This document shows, one piece after another, positions 1 through 7,017 of a stretch of DNA of 8,984 nucleotides. The notes beneath the pieces are model-generated. The model had not been told where the DNA came from and searched no databases. It saw only the letters and a list, made by a program, of their open reading frames with translations. Both the position numbers and the translations under genes were made by a program. The stretch's first letter is position 1; every line of letters starts with the position of its first letter. The stretch comes from Bacillota bacterium (GTDB lineage: Bacteria > Bacillota > Clostridia > Christensenellales > Aristaeellaceae): NCBI GenBank assembly GCA_023459675.1, contig JAEWTC010000154.1, forward strand, positions 1 to 8,984, written 5' to 3'.

Positions 1-1882
1 TCTTCTTATCGTTCTTCTGGCGGAGGTGGTGGTAGTAATCGGCGTAGAGAATGCCGTAATCCACCATCGCGCCCAACAGCAGGCACTGCACGATCAACAG
101 CGGCAGGTAGTACATGCTGATGCCCTGCAGGTAGGAGGTTCCCATGGTAATCCACACCGCGCACTGGATGCTCAGCGTCAGCAATAGCGGCACGGTGAGC
201 TTGCGGAACACCACCGCGACGATCAGGAAAATGGCGAGCACCGTAAGGATGGTGATGCGGTTCATCTCGCCGGGGAACGAGTTGTGCATCTCGTAGGCGA
301 TGGCGGAGTTGCCCACCAGCAGGTAGTCCACCCCGGCCTTGTCCAGCTGCCGGTGCACGTCCGCGAGGAACGCGAAGGTATCCGCCCCTTCCACGGGCAG
401 GGTGGTGTTGATGATGGCGCGGGAATGGGTTTCCCCGGTAAACATCGCGCCCAAACCGGCGAGCTGCTCCATGGCGTTTTCCGGAAGCATGCTCTGGTAC
501 GACGGGTTTTGCTGGAGCACCTTTTGCAGGTAGGGGATCAAATCCTTCAGCGGTATGCTCTGCGCGCCGTAGCCGGCGTAGAGCTGCTGCACCATTGCCG
601 GGTTCATGCCGGATACCTGGGCGAAGGTGTTCGCGTCGTAGGCGGTGCTCATCACGGTTTCATAGGCGGTTACGCTGTCCACGCGCTCATCCGCGGCCAG
701 CGCCGCAATCTCCGGGGCGATGGCTGCCTCGTCCTTGTTATCGTAAACCACGACCAGCGGGTTGGAAACGGCAAAGTGCTTGTTCACCTCATAGTAATCG
801 GACAGGGAATAGGTGATGTTCACGTTGTTGCGCAGGAAGAAGCTGCCCACCAGCAACAGTACGAACACAATCAGCAGCGCGTAGCGCGCCTTGTGCTCAA
901 ACGCGCCGATTTTGGTCATCTTCGGCAGGAACGCCTTTTTCATGGTCCTGTCCATCAGGCCGTCGAACAGCAGTATCAGCGCGGGCAGCACCGTGAAGAT
1001 GCAAAGGAGGCTAAAGAACACGCCCTTGGCCAGCACCAGCCCCATATCCATGCCGATGGTGAAGCTCATCAGCGTCAGCGCGAGCATGCCCACGATGGTG
1101 GTCAGGGAGCTTGCGGAGATGGACGAAAAGCCGTTGGTTAGCGCGCGGCGCATGGCCTCCCGCTTATCGTGGCCCTCTTCCTTCTCCTGCCGGTAGCGGG
1201 AGAGCAGCATCACGGAGTAATCGATGGACAAACACACCTGTAAAATGGAGGCGATGGAGAACGTGATCTGGGACACGCTGGGGAAGATGATATTGCTGCC
1301 CATGTTCAGGAATATCGCGATGCCCAGCGTAATCAGGAACAACAGCGGCTCGATCCACGACGTGCACATGATGAACAGCACCAACAAAAGCAGCGCGCCC
1401 GCCACGATCAAAAGCGTGGTGATGGTGCCCAGCACCGTGTTTCCCGCCGCGTCGCCGCTGGCGGTCACGGCGTCGTCGGGGAACAGCGCAACAATTTGGT
1501 CGATGGTGGCCTTCGCCGCGTCGGACCCGGCTTTTTGGCTGATGGTGACCTCGTAGAGGGTGTAGCCGTCGTGGTTATAGCGCTGGGTATCGTTCCAAAC
1601 GGCCTGCTGCACGCCTTCCACGGCTTGCACCTGGGTGAGGACGTCCGCCTTGCGCGCGTCGGCCAGGTCCTTGAACATCAGCGTAAAGGAGCTCGCGGCG
1701 GGAAACTCGTCGCTTAAAATCTGCACGCCCTGCTTGGCGGGAGAGCTCTCGGGCAGATATTCCGTCATATCGGCGTTGATATTGACCTGGAACATCAGAA
1801 AACCGCCGGCAATGGCCAGCAGCGTGAAGAAAATCAGAATGGGCTTATGGTGTTTGACAATGAAAGCGGAAATATGTTTCAT
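1..1882 (-). CDS. MMPL/RND-superfamily membrane transporter, C-terminus cut by the window edge
   Basis: The minus strand reads open from ATG at 1882 to the window edge, 627 codons without a stop; the C-terminus lies outside. Seen: a TM segment near residues 13-31, an extracytoplasmic region (about 32-150), a TM bundle (about 152-308), a second TM near 333-350, a second extracytoplasmic region (about 351-540) and a second TM bundle from about 541. This duplicated architecture is the RND/MMPL plan. The family motif is clear at residues 219-233 (SIDYSVMLLSRYRQE), and its second-half counterpart is GAMVDYGILYADYY (604-617). The aspartates in these motifs are proton-relay residues in the family. 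Known for the family: proton-driven export of lipids, siderophores or drugs; the substrate here is unknown. The start has an AAGGAG Shine-Dalgarno (complement of 1895-1900) at a rather long 12-base spacing, and no better in-frame start is seen. It is divergent from a TetR gene, which suggests repression by that protein. Confidence 0.93.
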   Translation of the reverse strand, partial: MKHISAFIVKHHKPILIFFTLLAIAGGFLMFQVNINADMTEYLPESSPAKQGVQILSDEFPAASSFTLMFKDLADARKADVLTQVQAVEGVQQAVWNDTQRYNHDGYTLYEVTISQKAGSDAAKATIDQIVALFPDDAVTASGDAAGNTVLGTITTLLIVAGALLLLVLFIMCTSWIEPLLFLITLGIAIFLNMGSNIIFPSVSQITFSIASILQVCLSIDYSVMLLSRYRQEKEEGHDKREAMRRALTNGFSSISASSLTTIVGMLALTLMSFTIGMDMGLVLAKGVFFSLLCIFTVLPALILLFDGLMDRTMKKAFLPKMTKIGAFEHKARYALLIVFVLLLVGSFFLRNNVNITYSLSDYYEVNKHFAVSNPLVVVYDNKDEAAIAPEIAALAADERVDSVTAYETVMSTAYDANTFAQVSGMNPAMVQQLYAGYGAQSIPLKDLIPYLQKVLQQNPSYQSMLPENAMEQLAGLGAMFTGETHSRAIINTTLPVEGADTFAFLADVHRQLDKAGVDYLLVGNSAIAYEMHNSFPGEMNRITILTVLAIFLIVAVVFRKLTVPLLLTLSIQCAVWITMGTSYLQGISMYYLPLLIVQCLLLGAMVDYGILYADYYHHLRQKNDKK

Positions 1883-1921
1883 GCGGTGGGTACGCTCCTT
1901 CAGGGTTTGTTTTGCGGCGGG

Positions 1922-1950
1922 TTGACAAAAACCGCCGTCCTCATCATAAT
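1922..1950 (+). promoter_or_regulatory. Predicted sigma-A promoter of the tetR gene
   Basis: A perfect TTGACA (1922-1927) is followed after 17 bases by CATAAT (1945-1950). Transcription would start near 1957, leaving an untranslated leader of about 160 bases before the tetR ATG. A CGGCGG/CCGCCG inverted repeat (1915-1920 and 1932-1937) straddles the -35 and is one possible operator. No convincing promoter was found closer to the gene. Confidence 0.6.
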
Positions 1951-1971
1951 AACCATGTGTATAGAAAACAA
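1943..1971 (-). promoter_or_regulatory. Predicted sigma-A promoter of the MMPL transporter gene
   Basis: On the minus strand, TTGTTT (complement of 1966-1971) and TATGAT (complement of 1943-1948) are separated by 17 bases. Transcription would start near 1936 and give a leader of about 54 bases. The -10 overlaps the -10 of the opposite tetR promoter, so polymerase cannot occupy both at once. Pattern-based prediction only. Confidence 0.5.
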
Positions 1972-1985
1972 CCAACTGTTGACCC

Positions 1986-2001
1986 TTTCGGTGCTGCGAA
2001 A
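1986..2001. repeat. Short dyad TTTCG-N6-CGAAA, possible TetR operator or leader hairpin
   Basis: TTTCG (1986-1990) and CGAAA (1997-2001) form a perfect inverted repeat spaced by six bases, in the intergenic region between the MMPL gene and tetR. The 16-base size suits a TetR-family operator, but it lies about 30 bases downstream of the predicted tetR start. It could act as a roadblock for tetR or be chance. It does not overlap the core MMPL promoter. Confidence 0.25.
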
Positions 2002-2115
2002 CCGACAAAACCTCCGAAACTGTCCGCGCGCAGGCCGGGAAACCCGCATTTGTTGCAATTGTGAAGGAAATCCTCCGCCGCATTCCGTGCGCCGGGGGTG
2101 GGAAAGGAAAAAACC

Positions 2116-2682
2116 ATGTCTGAAAATCAACGCGTCCGCCTGTCCAAACAGCTGCTCCGGCAAAGCCTGATGGAGCTGCTGAACAGCCAGTCCATCCACA
2201 AAATATCCGTGCGCGAGATTTGCGACCTCGCGCAGGTGAACCGCTCCACCTTCTATAAATATTACGGCAGCCAGTACGACCTGTTTCAGGAGATGGAGGA
2301 CGAGATTCTAAACCACGTCAACCACCATCTGGCCATTGCGCCGTCCGCGCTCGCGGGGGATCTGTCCCAGGTTACCAAACTGGTGGCATTCGTTGGCGAA
2401 AACGCGGCGCTTTGTAAGCTCCTCATCAACCACAACGTCGACCCGAACTTCCCGGACGCGCTCATCAACATCCCAAGCTTGCGCCGGTGGATCGACACCC
2501 ACTTCCCCCCGGCTTATACGAAGGCGGAAATGGAATACGTGTACGCGCTGGTGGTCAACGGCGGCTATACCGTGATCAAGATGTGGATCAACAAGGAAGA
2601 CCGCGAGCCGCCGGACGTGATCGCCGGCATTCTGCTGCGCACCATCGCCAAGCTGTTCCCCGCGGCGGGTTCCCTGGGATAG
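2116..2682 (+). CDS. TetR-family transcriptional regulator
   Basis: A 188-residue protein of normal TetR length. The N-terminal DNA-binding domain is clear: helix 1 near residues 8-23, then the helix-turn-helix at about 29-57 with the hallmark run KISVREICDLAQVNRSTFYKYY followed by G-x3-DLF. The C-terminal part (about 60-188) is helical, and its GGYTVIKMWINK segment (149-160) resembles the ligand-binding/dimer domain of the TetR_C_8-type regulators common in Firmicutes. The ATG at 2116 is chosen because GGAAAGGA (2101-2108) lies 7 bases upstream. An in-frame GTG at 2098 would add six residues but would bury that Shine-Dalgarno site. Inference: it represses the divergent MMPL transporter and itself through the overlapping promoters at 1922-1971, with release by an unknown small molecule. 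The GNAT gene follows after 176 bases, in which I see only GC-rich small stems and no clear promoter. Confidence 0.92.
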   Translation: MSENQRVRLSKQLLRQSLMELLNSQSIHKISVREICDLAQVNRSTFYKYYGSQYDLFQEMEDEILNHVNHHLAIAPSALAGDLSQVTKLVAFVGENAALCKLLINHNVDPNFPDALINIPSLRRWIDTHFPPAYTKAEMEYVYALVVNGGYTVIKMWINKEDREPPDVIAGILLRTIAKLFPAAGSLG

Positions 2683-2858
2683 GCTGGGGCACGGCGCGGC
2701 GCAGCCGGGAAACGTTATCTTCGCGGGCTGGGCAGCGGCACGGAGCGGCGCCTGCCGGTTTCGCCCGGCGGCAGCGGAATTCCGGCCGTCTGTTCGTATC
2801 CGCAATGCTCCAAAACGGGTAAACCAAAAGCGCACGGCGCTTGGAAGAGGGGTATCGC

Positions 2859-3377
2859 ATGCAATGGTCTATCCGCGGCGCCGCAATGGAAGACGCCGCG
2901 CAGCTTTTGGACATTTACGCATATTATGTGGAGAACACCTGCGTTTCCTTTGAAACGGAGGTACCGTCGCTTGCCGCGTTTGCCTCGCGGGTGAAGGAAA
3001 GCCTGGAAAACTACGCCTGGCTTGTGTGCGAGGCGCAGGGGCAGATCGTTGGCTACGCCTATGCCTCCGCCTTCCGCGCCCGCGGGGCGTACCGGTACAC
3101 CGCGAGCCCGAGCGTTTATATCAAGGAAGGGTTCCACCGGCTGGGCATCGGCCGGGCGCTCTACGAGGAGCTATTTAAAATCCTGCGCGAACGCGGCTTC
3201 TATACGCTGGTTGCGGGGGTCGCCCTGCCCAACCCCGGCAGCGTCGGCCTGCACCGCGCGATGGGGTTTCAGGAGGTCGGCGTTTATCACAACGTCGGCT
3301 GGAAGGCCGGAGCATGGCGGGACGTGATGCATCTGGAGCTTCCCCTGCGCGCCTACGATACGCCGCAGGGCGAATAG
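2859..3377 (+). CDS. GNAT-family N-acetyltransferase, phosphinothricin/amino-acid acetyltransferase type
   Basis: A 172-residue protein covering a full single GNAT domain. Visible in order: the N-terminal IRGAAMEDAAQLLDIYAYYV strand-helix (residues 5-24), ENT-x-VSFETE (25-34) typical of the phosphinothricin acetyltransferase (Pat/Bar, MnaT-like) branch, the central strands GQIVGYAYAS (61-70), the acetyl-CoA motif A region SVYIKEGFHRLGIGRALYEEL (85-105), and the C-terminal NPGSVGLHRAMGFQEVGVYHNVGWK (125-149), with the N-x-x-S-x-x-L-H-x-x-x-GF signature. In motif A the usual Q/R position is a histidine (H-R-L-G-I-G), a tolerated variant. The family transfers acetyl from acetyl-CoA to the amino group of phosphinothricin, methionine sulfoximine or related amino acids; the true substrate is unknown. 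The ATG at 2859 has GAGGGG about 6 bases upstream; an in-frame TTG at 2841 lacks such a site. It may be co-transcribed with tetR, but the 176-base gap leaves this open. Confidence 0.9.
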   Translation: MQWSIRGAAMEDAAQLLDIYAYYVENTCVSFETEVPSLAAFASRVKESLENYAWLVCEAQGQIVGYAYASAFRARGAYRYTASPSVYIKEGFHRLGIGRALYEELFKILRERGFYTLVAGVALPNPGSVGLHRAMGFQEVGVYHNVGWKAGAWRDVMHLELPLRAYDTPQGE

Positions 3378-3421
3378 CGGGCAAACGCCCGCGCCGCCGC
3401 CGGGCTGTTTCGCGCGGCGGC
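3377..3421 (+). other. Two GC-rich hairpins after the GNAT gene, without a T-tract
   Basis: GCGGGC (3377-3382) pairs with GCCCGC (3387-3392) around a four-base loop. GCCGCCGC (3393-3400) pairs with GCGGCGGC (3414-3421) around a 13-base loop. They lie between the GNAT stop and the next promoter and could end or slow transcription. Neither is followed by a run of T, so an ordinary intrinsic terminator is not supported. Confidence 0.3.
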
Positions 3422-3427
3422 CGCGTG

Positions 3428-3436
3428 TGGTATAAT
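3428..3436 (+). promoter_or_regulatory. Extended -10 promoter of the first WDTT-domain gene
   Basis: TGG-TATAAT (TG at 3428-3429, TATAAT at 3431-3436) is a perfect extended -10. The -35 region (around 3407-3413) is a poor match, which extended -10 promoters tolerate. Transcription would start near 3443, giving a leader of about 23 bases before the ATG at 3466. Confidence 0.65.
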
Positions 3437-3465
3437 ATGGAAAATTAACGTTGGGAGATGGAACC

Positions 3466-4053
3466 ATGACCATGAGAAAACACAACCGTAGGACCGCCAT
3501 GCTGCTCGTACTGGCGCTCGCGCTTGCCCTGTTCGCGGCGCCCGCCGCCGCGCAGGAAGCGGCTGCCGAACTGGAAGGCGGCATTACCTGGGATACCACC
3601 GTGGAACAGATGCTCGCCGCCGAAGGCGCGACGGCAAACGACAACCTGAACACCTACGGCGTCGGGGATTTCCTGCAGTATGGCTTCGACCATAACACCG
3701 GGGACGTGGACGCCGGTTTCCTGTACTATATCTTCAAAAACGACAGCCTGGTGATGTATGGCAAGAACGTGGTGCTGTCCTATCTGCCCGAGGGCACAGA
3801 AATGAATGCCTTCATCGATGGGCTGGTCGCCCAGTTCACCCAGCGCTACGGCGAGCCGGTATATACCGACGCGCAGCTGTTTGCGGACGCCCTCAACACC
3901 ATGGAGGAAGGCGCTGTGAAACCCGAGGACGTGGATACGTTCACCGGCTGGGATGCGGGAGGCGGCACGGATCTTTATCTGGTCACCCACGGCGGCGATA
4001 GCCTGATCTACGTGTACGTGAATAAACCGCTGCTGTCCGCGCAGGGCGCATAA
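3466..4053 (+). CDS. Exported single-copy WDTT-domain protein of unknown function
   Basis: A 195-residue protein. Residues 1-29 are a classical signal peptide: a basic start (MRKHNRR), a Leu/Ala-rich core and an A-A-A cleavage site before Q30. The mature part holds one copy of the domain shared with the genes at 7018 and 8121: GGITWDTTVEQMLAAEG (38-54), YGEPVYTDAQ (128-137), and the closing GWDAGGGTDLYLV (161-173) followed by a strand ending VYVNKP (183-188). It is the most divergent of the four copies: it lacks the RN before G-[IV]-TW, and the spacing in the middle differs. The ATG at 3466 is preferred because GGGAG (3453-3457) lies 8 bases upstream; ATG 3472 and TTG 3451 fit worse. It has its own promoter and ends at a terminator 65 bases downstream, so it is monocistronic. 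The TWDTT-x3-ML...EG followed by YG-x-P recalls the small alpha/beta repeats of BamE/SmpA and BLIP-like proteins; that is only a resemblance. Function unknown. Confidence 0.85.
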   Translation: MTMRKHNRRTAMLLVLALALALFAAPAAAQEAAAELEGGITWDTTVEQMLAAEGATANDNLNTYGVGDFLQYGFDHNTGDVDAGFLYYIFKNDSLVMYGKNVVLSYLPEGTEMNAFIDGLVAQFTQRYGEPVYTDAQLFADALNTMEEGAVKPEDVDTFTGWDAGGGTDLYLVTHGGDSLIYVYVNKPLLSAQGA

Positions 4054-4111
4054 CGCGGGTTCAACCGCGCGATTGTCCAAACGCCTTCGCGGCGCATCGA
4101 ACATAGCAAGT

Positions 4112-4159
4112 AAAAAACATCCCGCGCGCAGCCTGTTTGCGCGCGGGATGCCTGTTTTT
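4112..4159. terminator. Bidirectional intrinsic terminator between convergent genes
   Basis: A perfect 13-bp stem, CATCCCGCGCGCA (4118-4130) with TGCGCGCGGGATG (4138-4150), closes a 7-base loop. On the minus strand six T follow directly (complement of 4112-4117), ending the membrane-protein gene. On the plus strand five T (4155-4159) follow four bases later, ending the WDTT gene. The minus-strand stop codon (4161-4159) abuts the element. Confidence 0.88.
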
Positions 4160-5385
4160 CAGAACAGCTTTTGCAAAACCCGTTCGAGCGTTTCCAAAAC
4201 CCTAGCGACAAGGTCCAAAGCCGCGTTGCCGTTGATCTTTCCCAGCGCCGTCAGGTAGACCGCGAGCATCAACAGCTTGGGCCACCCGCGCTGATAGCGC
4301 GTTACGGCGGCTTGCGCCGTTTGCAGCGCGTCCGGTTCGCGATGGTAAACCAGATAGAAAATCAGGGCGAAGTTGGAAATGAAGATCGGCGCCAGGTAGC
4401 GGCCCCAATCCACCGTCAGGTAAAAGGCGGGGATGAAAAGCAGGGGGAAGAACAGCATCAGCGTATAGATCGCTTTTTTCCCCTTGTCCGCCGCCGCTTT
4501 CCGGCATTGAAACCAGAAGGAATATAAAAGAACGATCAGCGGCGAAAGCAGCAGCAGCGTGCCCGCGCTGTACAAAAGCAGCCGGGGATGCGCGGGGATG
4601 GACGTCGCCGTTGTGGCCTGGGCCAGCGGAGAGAAGTATTCCAGCTGCAGCATGGTTCTGAGAACCGGAACGTTGGAATAACCGGCGATCTCCGCCATCA
4701 TTTCATCGGCCGAGCTTACGGTAAGGTTCCCTGAGAAGAACTGGAACGCCAGGAAGGAAGCCGTCAGCGCCAGCGCGGAGAGCGCGAACAACAGCACGGA
4801 TTCTTTGGAGAACTTCGCGTGCGCCATTTCGTACAACAAGGCTACGAACAGCAGCGGCGCGAAGGTAAACACGAAGAACTGGTGTATGGCAACGCACAGA
4901 ACGCATAGAACCGGGATGATCCATTTTAAGGTTTTCCGGCGCAGCACGCACAGCGCGACCGTGACCAACAGCAGATGGTAGGTTTCCAGCCGCCCGAACA
5001 TGGCCCCGGAATATAGGTAGGAAACCGATGCCGGAGACGCGAGGAAGAGCGCCGCCGCCGTAATGGCGAACGGCCGGAGGGCGTCCTCGCTCTTGCGGAT
5101 CACGCGGCCGAGCACCAGGGAGGTAAGCCCGATCAGCACCAGGCACACCGCAAAAATCACGCACCAGAGAAGCGTTGCGGACAGGCGGTCGGTAAACAGG
5201 TCGATGACGCTGCCGATCAAAAACCGCGAACCGAAGCCAAACCGGTAGGAAAGCGTATACGGGGTGGTCACCCACGCGTTCATACCGCCGACGTCGGGCG
5301 CGAAGCGGCACAGCTCGTACGCAAGCACGAGAAAGAGGAAAAGCTCGTAACGCACGCTTTCCAGCCGGGAATACATCTTCCGCAT
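4159..5385 (-). CDS. Polytopic membrane protein of unrecognised family, possibly GT-C-like
   Basis: A 408-residue protein with about nine or ten hydrophobic spans (near residues 13-29, 71-94, 106-125, 135-148, 153-167, 169-186, 197-217, 267-291, 306-323, 331-348, and a weaker one at 370-383). Notable polar sites are the first outer loop with SYRFGFGSRFLIG (46-58), an HQFF pair (168-171) at a membrane border, and DWGRYLAP (326-333). An early loop with a conserved G-S-R and a late D-W-G-R next to a span recalls polyprenol-dependent GT-C glycosyltransferases and related polymer-assembly proteins, but I cannot name a family and do not assign an activity. The ATG at 5385 has GGGAGG (complement of 5394-5399) 8 bases upstream. 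It has its own strong promoter and a shared terminator, so it is probably monocistronic. It is divergent from a second polytopic gene and convergent with a WDTT gene. Confidence 0.85.
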   Translation of the reverse strand: MRKMYSRLESVRYELFLFLVLAYELCRFAPDVGGMNAWVTTPYTLSYRFGFGSRFLIGSVIDLFTDRLSATLLWCVIFAVCLVLIGLTSLVLGRVIRKSEDALRPFAITAAALFLASPASVSYLYSGAMFGRLETYHLLLVTVALCVLRRKTLKWIIPVLCVLCVAIHQFFVFTFAPLLFVALLYEMAHAKFSKESVLLFALSALALTASFLAFQFFSGNLTVSSADEMMAEIAGYSNVPVLRTMLQLEYFSPLAQATTATSIPAHPRLLLYSAGTLLLLSPLIVLLYSFWFQCRKAAADKGKKAIYTLMLFFPLLFIPAFYLTVDWGRYLAPIFISNFALIFYLVYHREPDALQTAQAAVTRYQRGWPKLLMLAVYLTALGKINGNAALDLVARVLETLERVLQKLF

Positions 5386-5506
5386 GTGGTTTTCCTCCCG
5401 CCGTTCCGGTTCTTTCTGCCCGCCGCTTCACAAAGCCGCGTGGAAGCGCCGCGGCGCTCCCCGCGCGCTCCCTGCGGCGGCCGTTTCCAACGCGTACCCT
5501 TGGGTC

Positions 5507-5535
5507 AATATAGCAACAAAACGGGGGGCTGTCAA
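5507..5535 (-). promoter_or_regulatory. Strong predicted sigma-A promoter of the minus-strand membrane protein gene
   Basis: On the minus strand, TTGACA (complement of 5530-5535) and TATATT (complement of 5507-5512) are spaced by exactly 17 bases. Transcription would start near 5500. The leader of about 115 bases is very GC-rich and can fold (for example around GCGCCGCGGCGC), but no known riboswitch is recognised. Confidence 0.75.
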
Positions 5536-5547
5536 ACCGGCGGCGGG

Positions 5548-5560
5548 CGGTAAAATACCG
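5548..5560. repeat. Perfect palindrome CGGTA-AAA-TACCG between divergent promoters
   Basis: A 13-base dyad (CGGTA 5548-5552, TACCG 5556-5560) sits just upstream of the -35 of the minus-strand promoter (5530-5535) and about 30 bases upstream of the plus-strand -35. This is a natural place for an operator acting on both membrane-protein genes. It has no T-tract, so it is not a terminator. Short dyads do occur by chance. Confidence 0.3.
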
Positions 5561-5589
5561 GAAAGCGGCGGCAGGGGCGGCCCGGCGGC

Positions 5590-5618
5590 TTGTGGTCGGG
5601 TTGGCTCTGTGATATCAT
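5590..5618 (+). promoter_or_regulatory. Predicted promoter of the DUF6056-WDTT operon
   Basis: TTGTGG (5590-5595), a 17-base spacer and TATCAT (5613-5618) preceded by TGA (5610-5612) make an extended -10 promoter. Transcription would start near 5625, about 38 bases before the ATG at 5663. An overlapping CATAAT (5616-5621) has no matching -35. Confidence 0.5.
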
Positions 5619-5662
5619 AATGAAACACACCTTCTATACCATACAGCGGGAGGGTTCCTGAG

Positions 5663-6997
5663 ATGACGCAGCGGCAGGACAAACGGCAAAACGTGTTGTT
5701 TTGGGCGATCCTTGCCGCGTTTTATCTGCTGATGCTGCTGCTCAACGCAATCACGCCGCTGATTTCCGACGATTACCGCTATTGCTTCAGCTTTGCCACG
5801 GAGGAACGCATTACCAGCGTCTGGCAGATATTCCCGTCGCTTGTGGCGCACTATACCACGCAGCACGGGCGGATTTTCGTTCACTTCTTTGCGCACCTCA
5901 TGCTCCTGCTGGGCAAGCCCCTGTTCAACGTGATCAACGCCGCCGTGGCCGCGCTGCTGCTGCTGGGCGTTTACCGGATGGCGAACAAATTCACGAAAAA
6001 GGATCCGCTTCTTCTGCTGGCGCTCGCCGCCATGCTGTTTCTTTTCACCCCGGCGTTCGGCCAAACCATGCTCTGGCTGGACGGCGCGTGCAATTACCTG
6101 TGGGGATGCACGATCATCGTCTGGCTGCTCGTCCCCGTGCGCGACGCGCTGGTGGAGCAAACCGGCAGGCCCTCCGGCCGGGCGCTTGCGGGGCTGTGGG
6201 CCGCCAGCCTGTTCATGGGCGCGGTCAGCGAAAACCTGTCGCCCGCGGCGATGCTGTTTATCGGCCTGTGCCTGCTTCTGGCCCTCAAGCGTAAGCGCGC
6301 CGGCGCGTACTGGATGGCGCTTTGCGTCGTACTTGCGCTGGCGGGCTGGCTTACCGTTATTCTTGCGCCCGGCACGCTGGCGCGCAACGCCTTCCAGGAA
6401 AACCCCACGCTGTCCGCGCTGGGGCGGATAATGATCCGCTTCCAGAACGTGGTCTCCGCGTTTCAAAAGGAACAGCTTATTCTCAGCTGCGTCTACGTCT
6501 TCCTGCTCTCCATGGCCCTTGTCCTCCACGTCCCAAGGGAACGGGTTCTGGTTTCGGCGTTTCTGTTTATCGCGGCGCTGGCGGCTGATTTTGTGATGAT
6601 CTTTTCCAATTACCTGCCCACGCGCGCGCTAATGGGCGGCGCGGTGCTGATTCTCGCCGCGTGCGGCATGCTGCTTTCGCCCCTGCTGCAAACCGCGCAT
6701 CGGGCGCTGCTGGCGGGGGCGTGCGCCTGCGCCGTTCTCATTGCGCTTGCGCAGGCGGCATACGTTCTGCCCGTCAACTATACAAGGTACCGCCTGGCGG
6801 AAGAAAGAGGGCAGTACGTTGCGGCGCAGCGCGACGCGGGCAGCCGAAACGTTATCACCTATACGATCGAGGGAAAAACCCCCTACGACGTTTTCTTCGA
6901 TCTTTCCGATATTTCCGATGACGCAACCTACTGGCCCAACGTGTATTACGCGCGGTATTACGGCGTCGACAGCGTCGTCGCCGATACGATACGATAG
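5663..6997 (+). CDS. DUF6056-like polytopic membrane protein, first gene of a three-gene operon
   Basis: A 444-residue protein with about ten hydrophobic spans, a first outer loop containing SDDYRY (35-40), and HGR-x-FVHF (68-75). Then LDGACNYLWGCTIIVWLLVP (139-158), ENLSPAAMLFIGL (190-202) and APGTLARN (235-242) follow. These features, and the C-terminal soluble tail with DATYWPNVYYARYYGV (420-435), match my memory of the DUF6056 family (DD-Y in loop 1, G-x2-NYLW, APG-x3-RN, W-x-N-x-YYG at the end). Family activity is not established; an acidic DD in the first loop is typical of GT-C lipid-linked glycosyltransferases, so a role in surface polysaccharide or glycan modification is inferred. 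The ATG at 5663 has GGGAGGG (5648-5654) 8 bases upstream. The next gene starts 20 bases after the stop, with no terminator or promoter between, so they are probably co-transcribed. Confidence 0.88.
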   Translation: MTQRQDKRQNVLFWAILAAFYLLMLLLNAITPLISDDYRYCFSFATEERITSVWQIFPSLVAHYTTQHGRIFVHFFAHLMLLLGKPLFNVINAAVAALLLLGVYRMANKFTKKDPLLLLALAAMLFLFTPAFGQTMLWLDGACNYLWGCTIIVWLLVPVRDALVEQTGRPSGRALAGLWAASLFMGAVSENLSPAAMLFIGLCLLLALKRKRAGAYWMALCVVLALAGWLTVILAPGTLARNAFQENPTLSALGRIMIRFQNVVSAFQKEQLILSCVYVFLLSMALVLHVPRERVLVSAFLFIAALAADFVMIFSNYLPTRALMGGAVLILAACGMLLSPLLQTAHRALLAGACACAVLIALAQAAYVLPVNYTRYRLAEERGQYVAAQRDAGSRNVITYTIEGKTPYDVFFDLSDISDDATYWPNVYYARYYGVDSVVADTIR

Positions 6998-7017
6998 GAA
7001 AGAAGGACGATTGGATT

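Noticed and set aside
284..1141. Long plus-strand open frame opposite the MMPL gene
   Set aside because: Its protein is rich in His, Gln, Gly and Val with no domain, and it lies antisense to a clear MMPL coding sequence. It is a shadow of GC-rich codon use.
2098..2118. GTG at 2098 as the tetR start
   Set aside because: It would place the good GGAAAGGA site inside the coding region and has no clear site of its own; ATG 2116 fits better.
2487..2822. Plus-strand frame overlapping the tetR 3' end and the following gap
   Set aside because: It mostly overlaps tetR in another frame, has Arg/Gly/Ala-rich composition and no Shine-Dalgarno site.
2683..2858. Promoter or terminator between tetR and the GNAT gene
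   Set aside because: Only small GC stems are visible (for example GCCGG 2754-2758 with CCGGC 2765-2769) without a T-tract, and no -35/-10 pair of reasonable quality was found.
5386..5500. Riboswitch in the leader of the minus-strand membrane protein gene
   Set aside because: The leader is GC-rich and can fold, but it shows no conserved riboswitch core that I recognise and no terminator/antiterminator pair with a T-run.
5615..6529. 304-codon minus-strand open frame opposite the DUF6056-like gene
   Set aside because: The composition (Gln, Arg, His, Gly runs) and lack of any recognisable motif mark it as an antisense shadow of a well-supported membrane protein gene.
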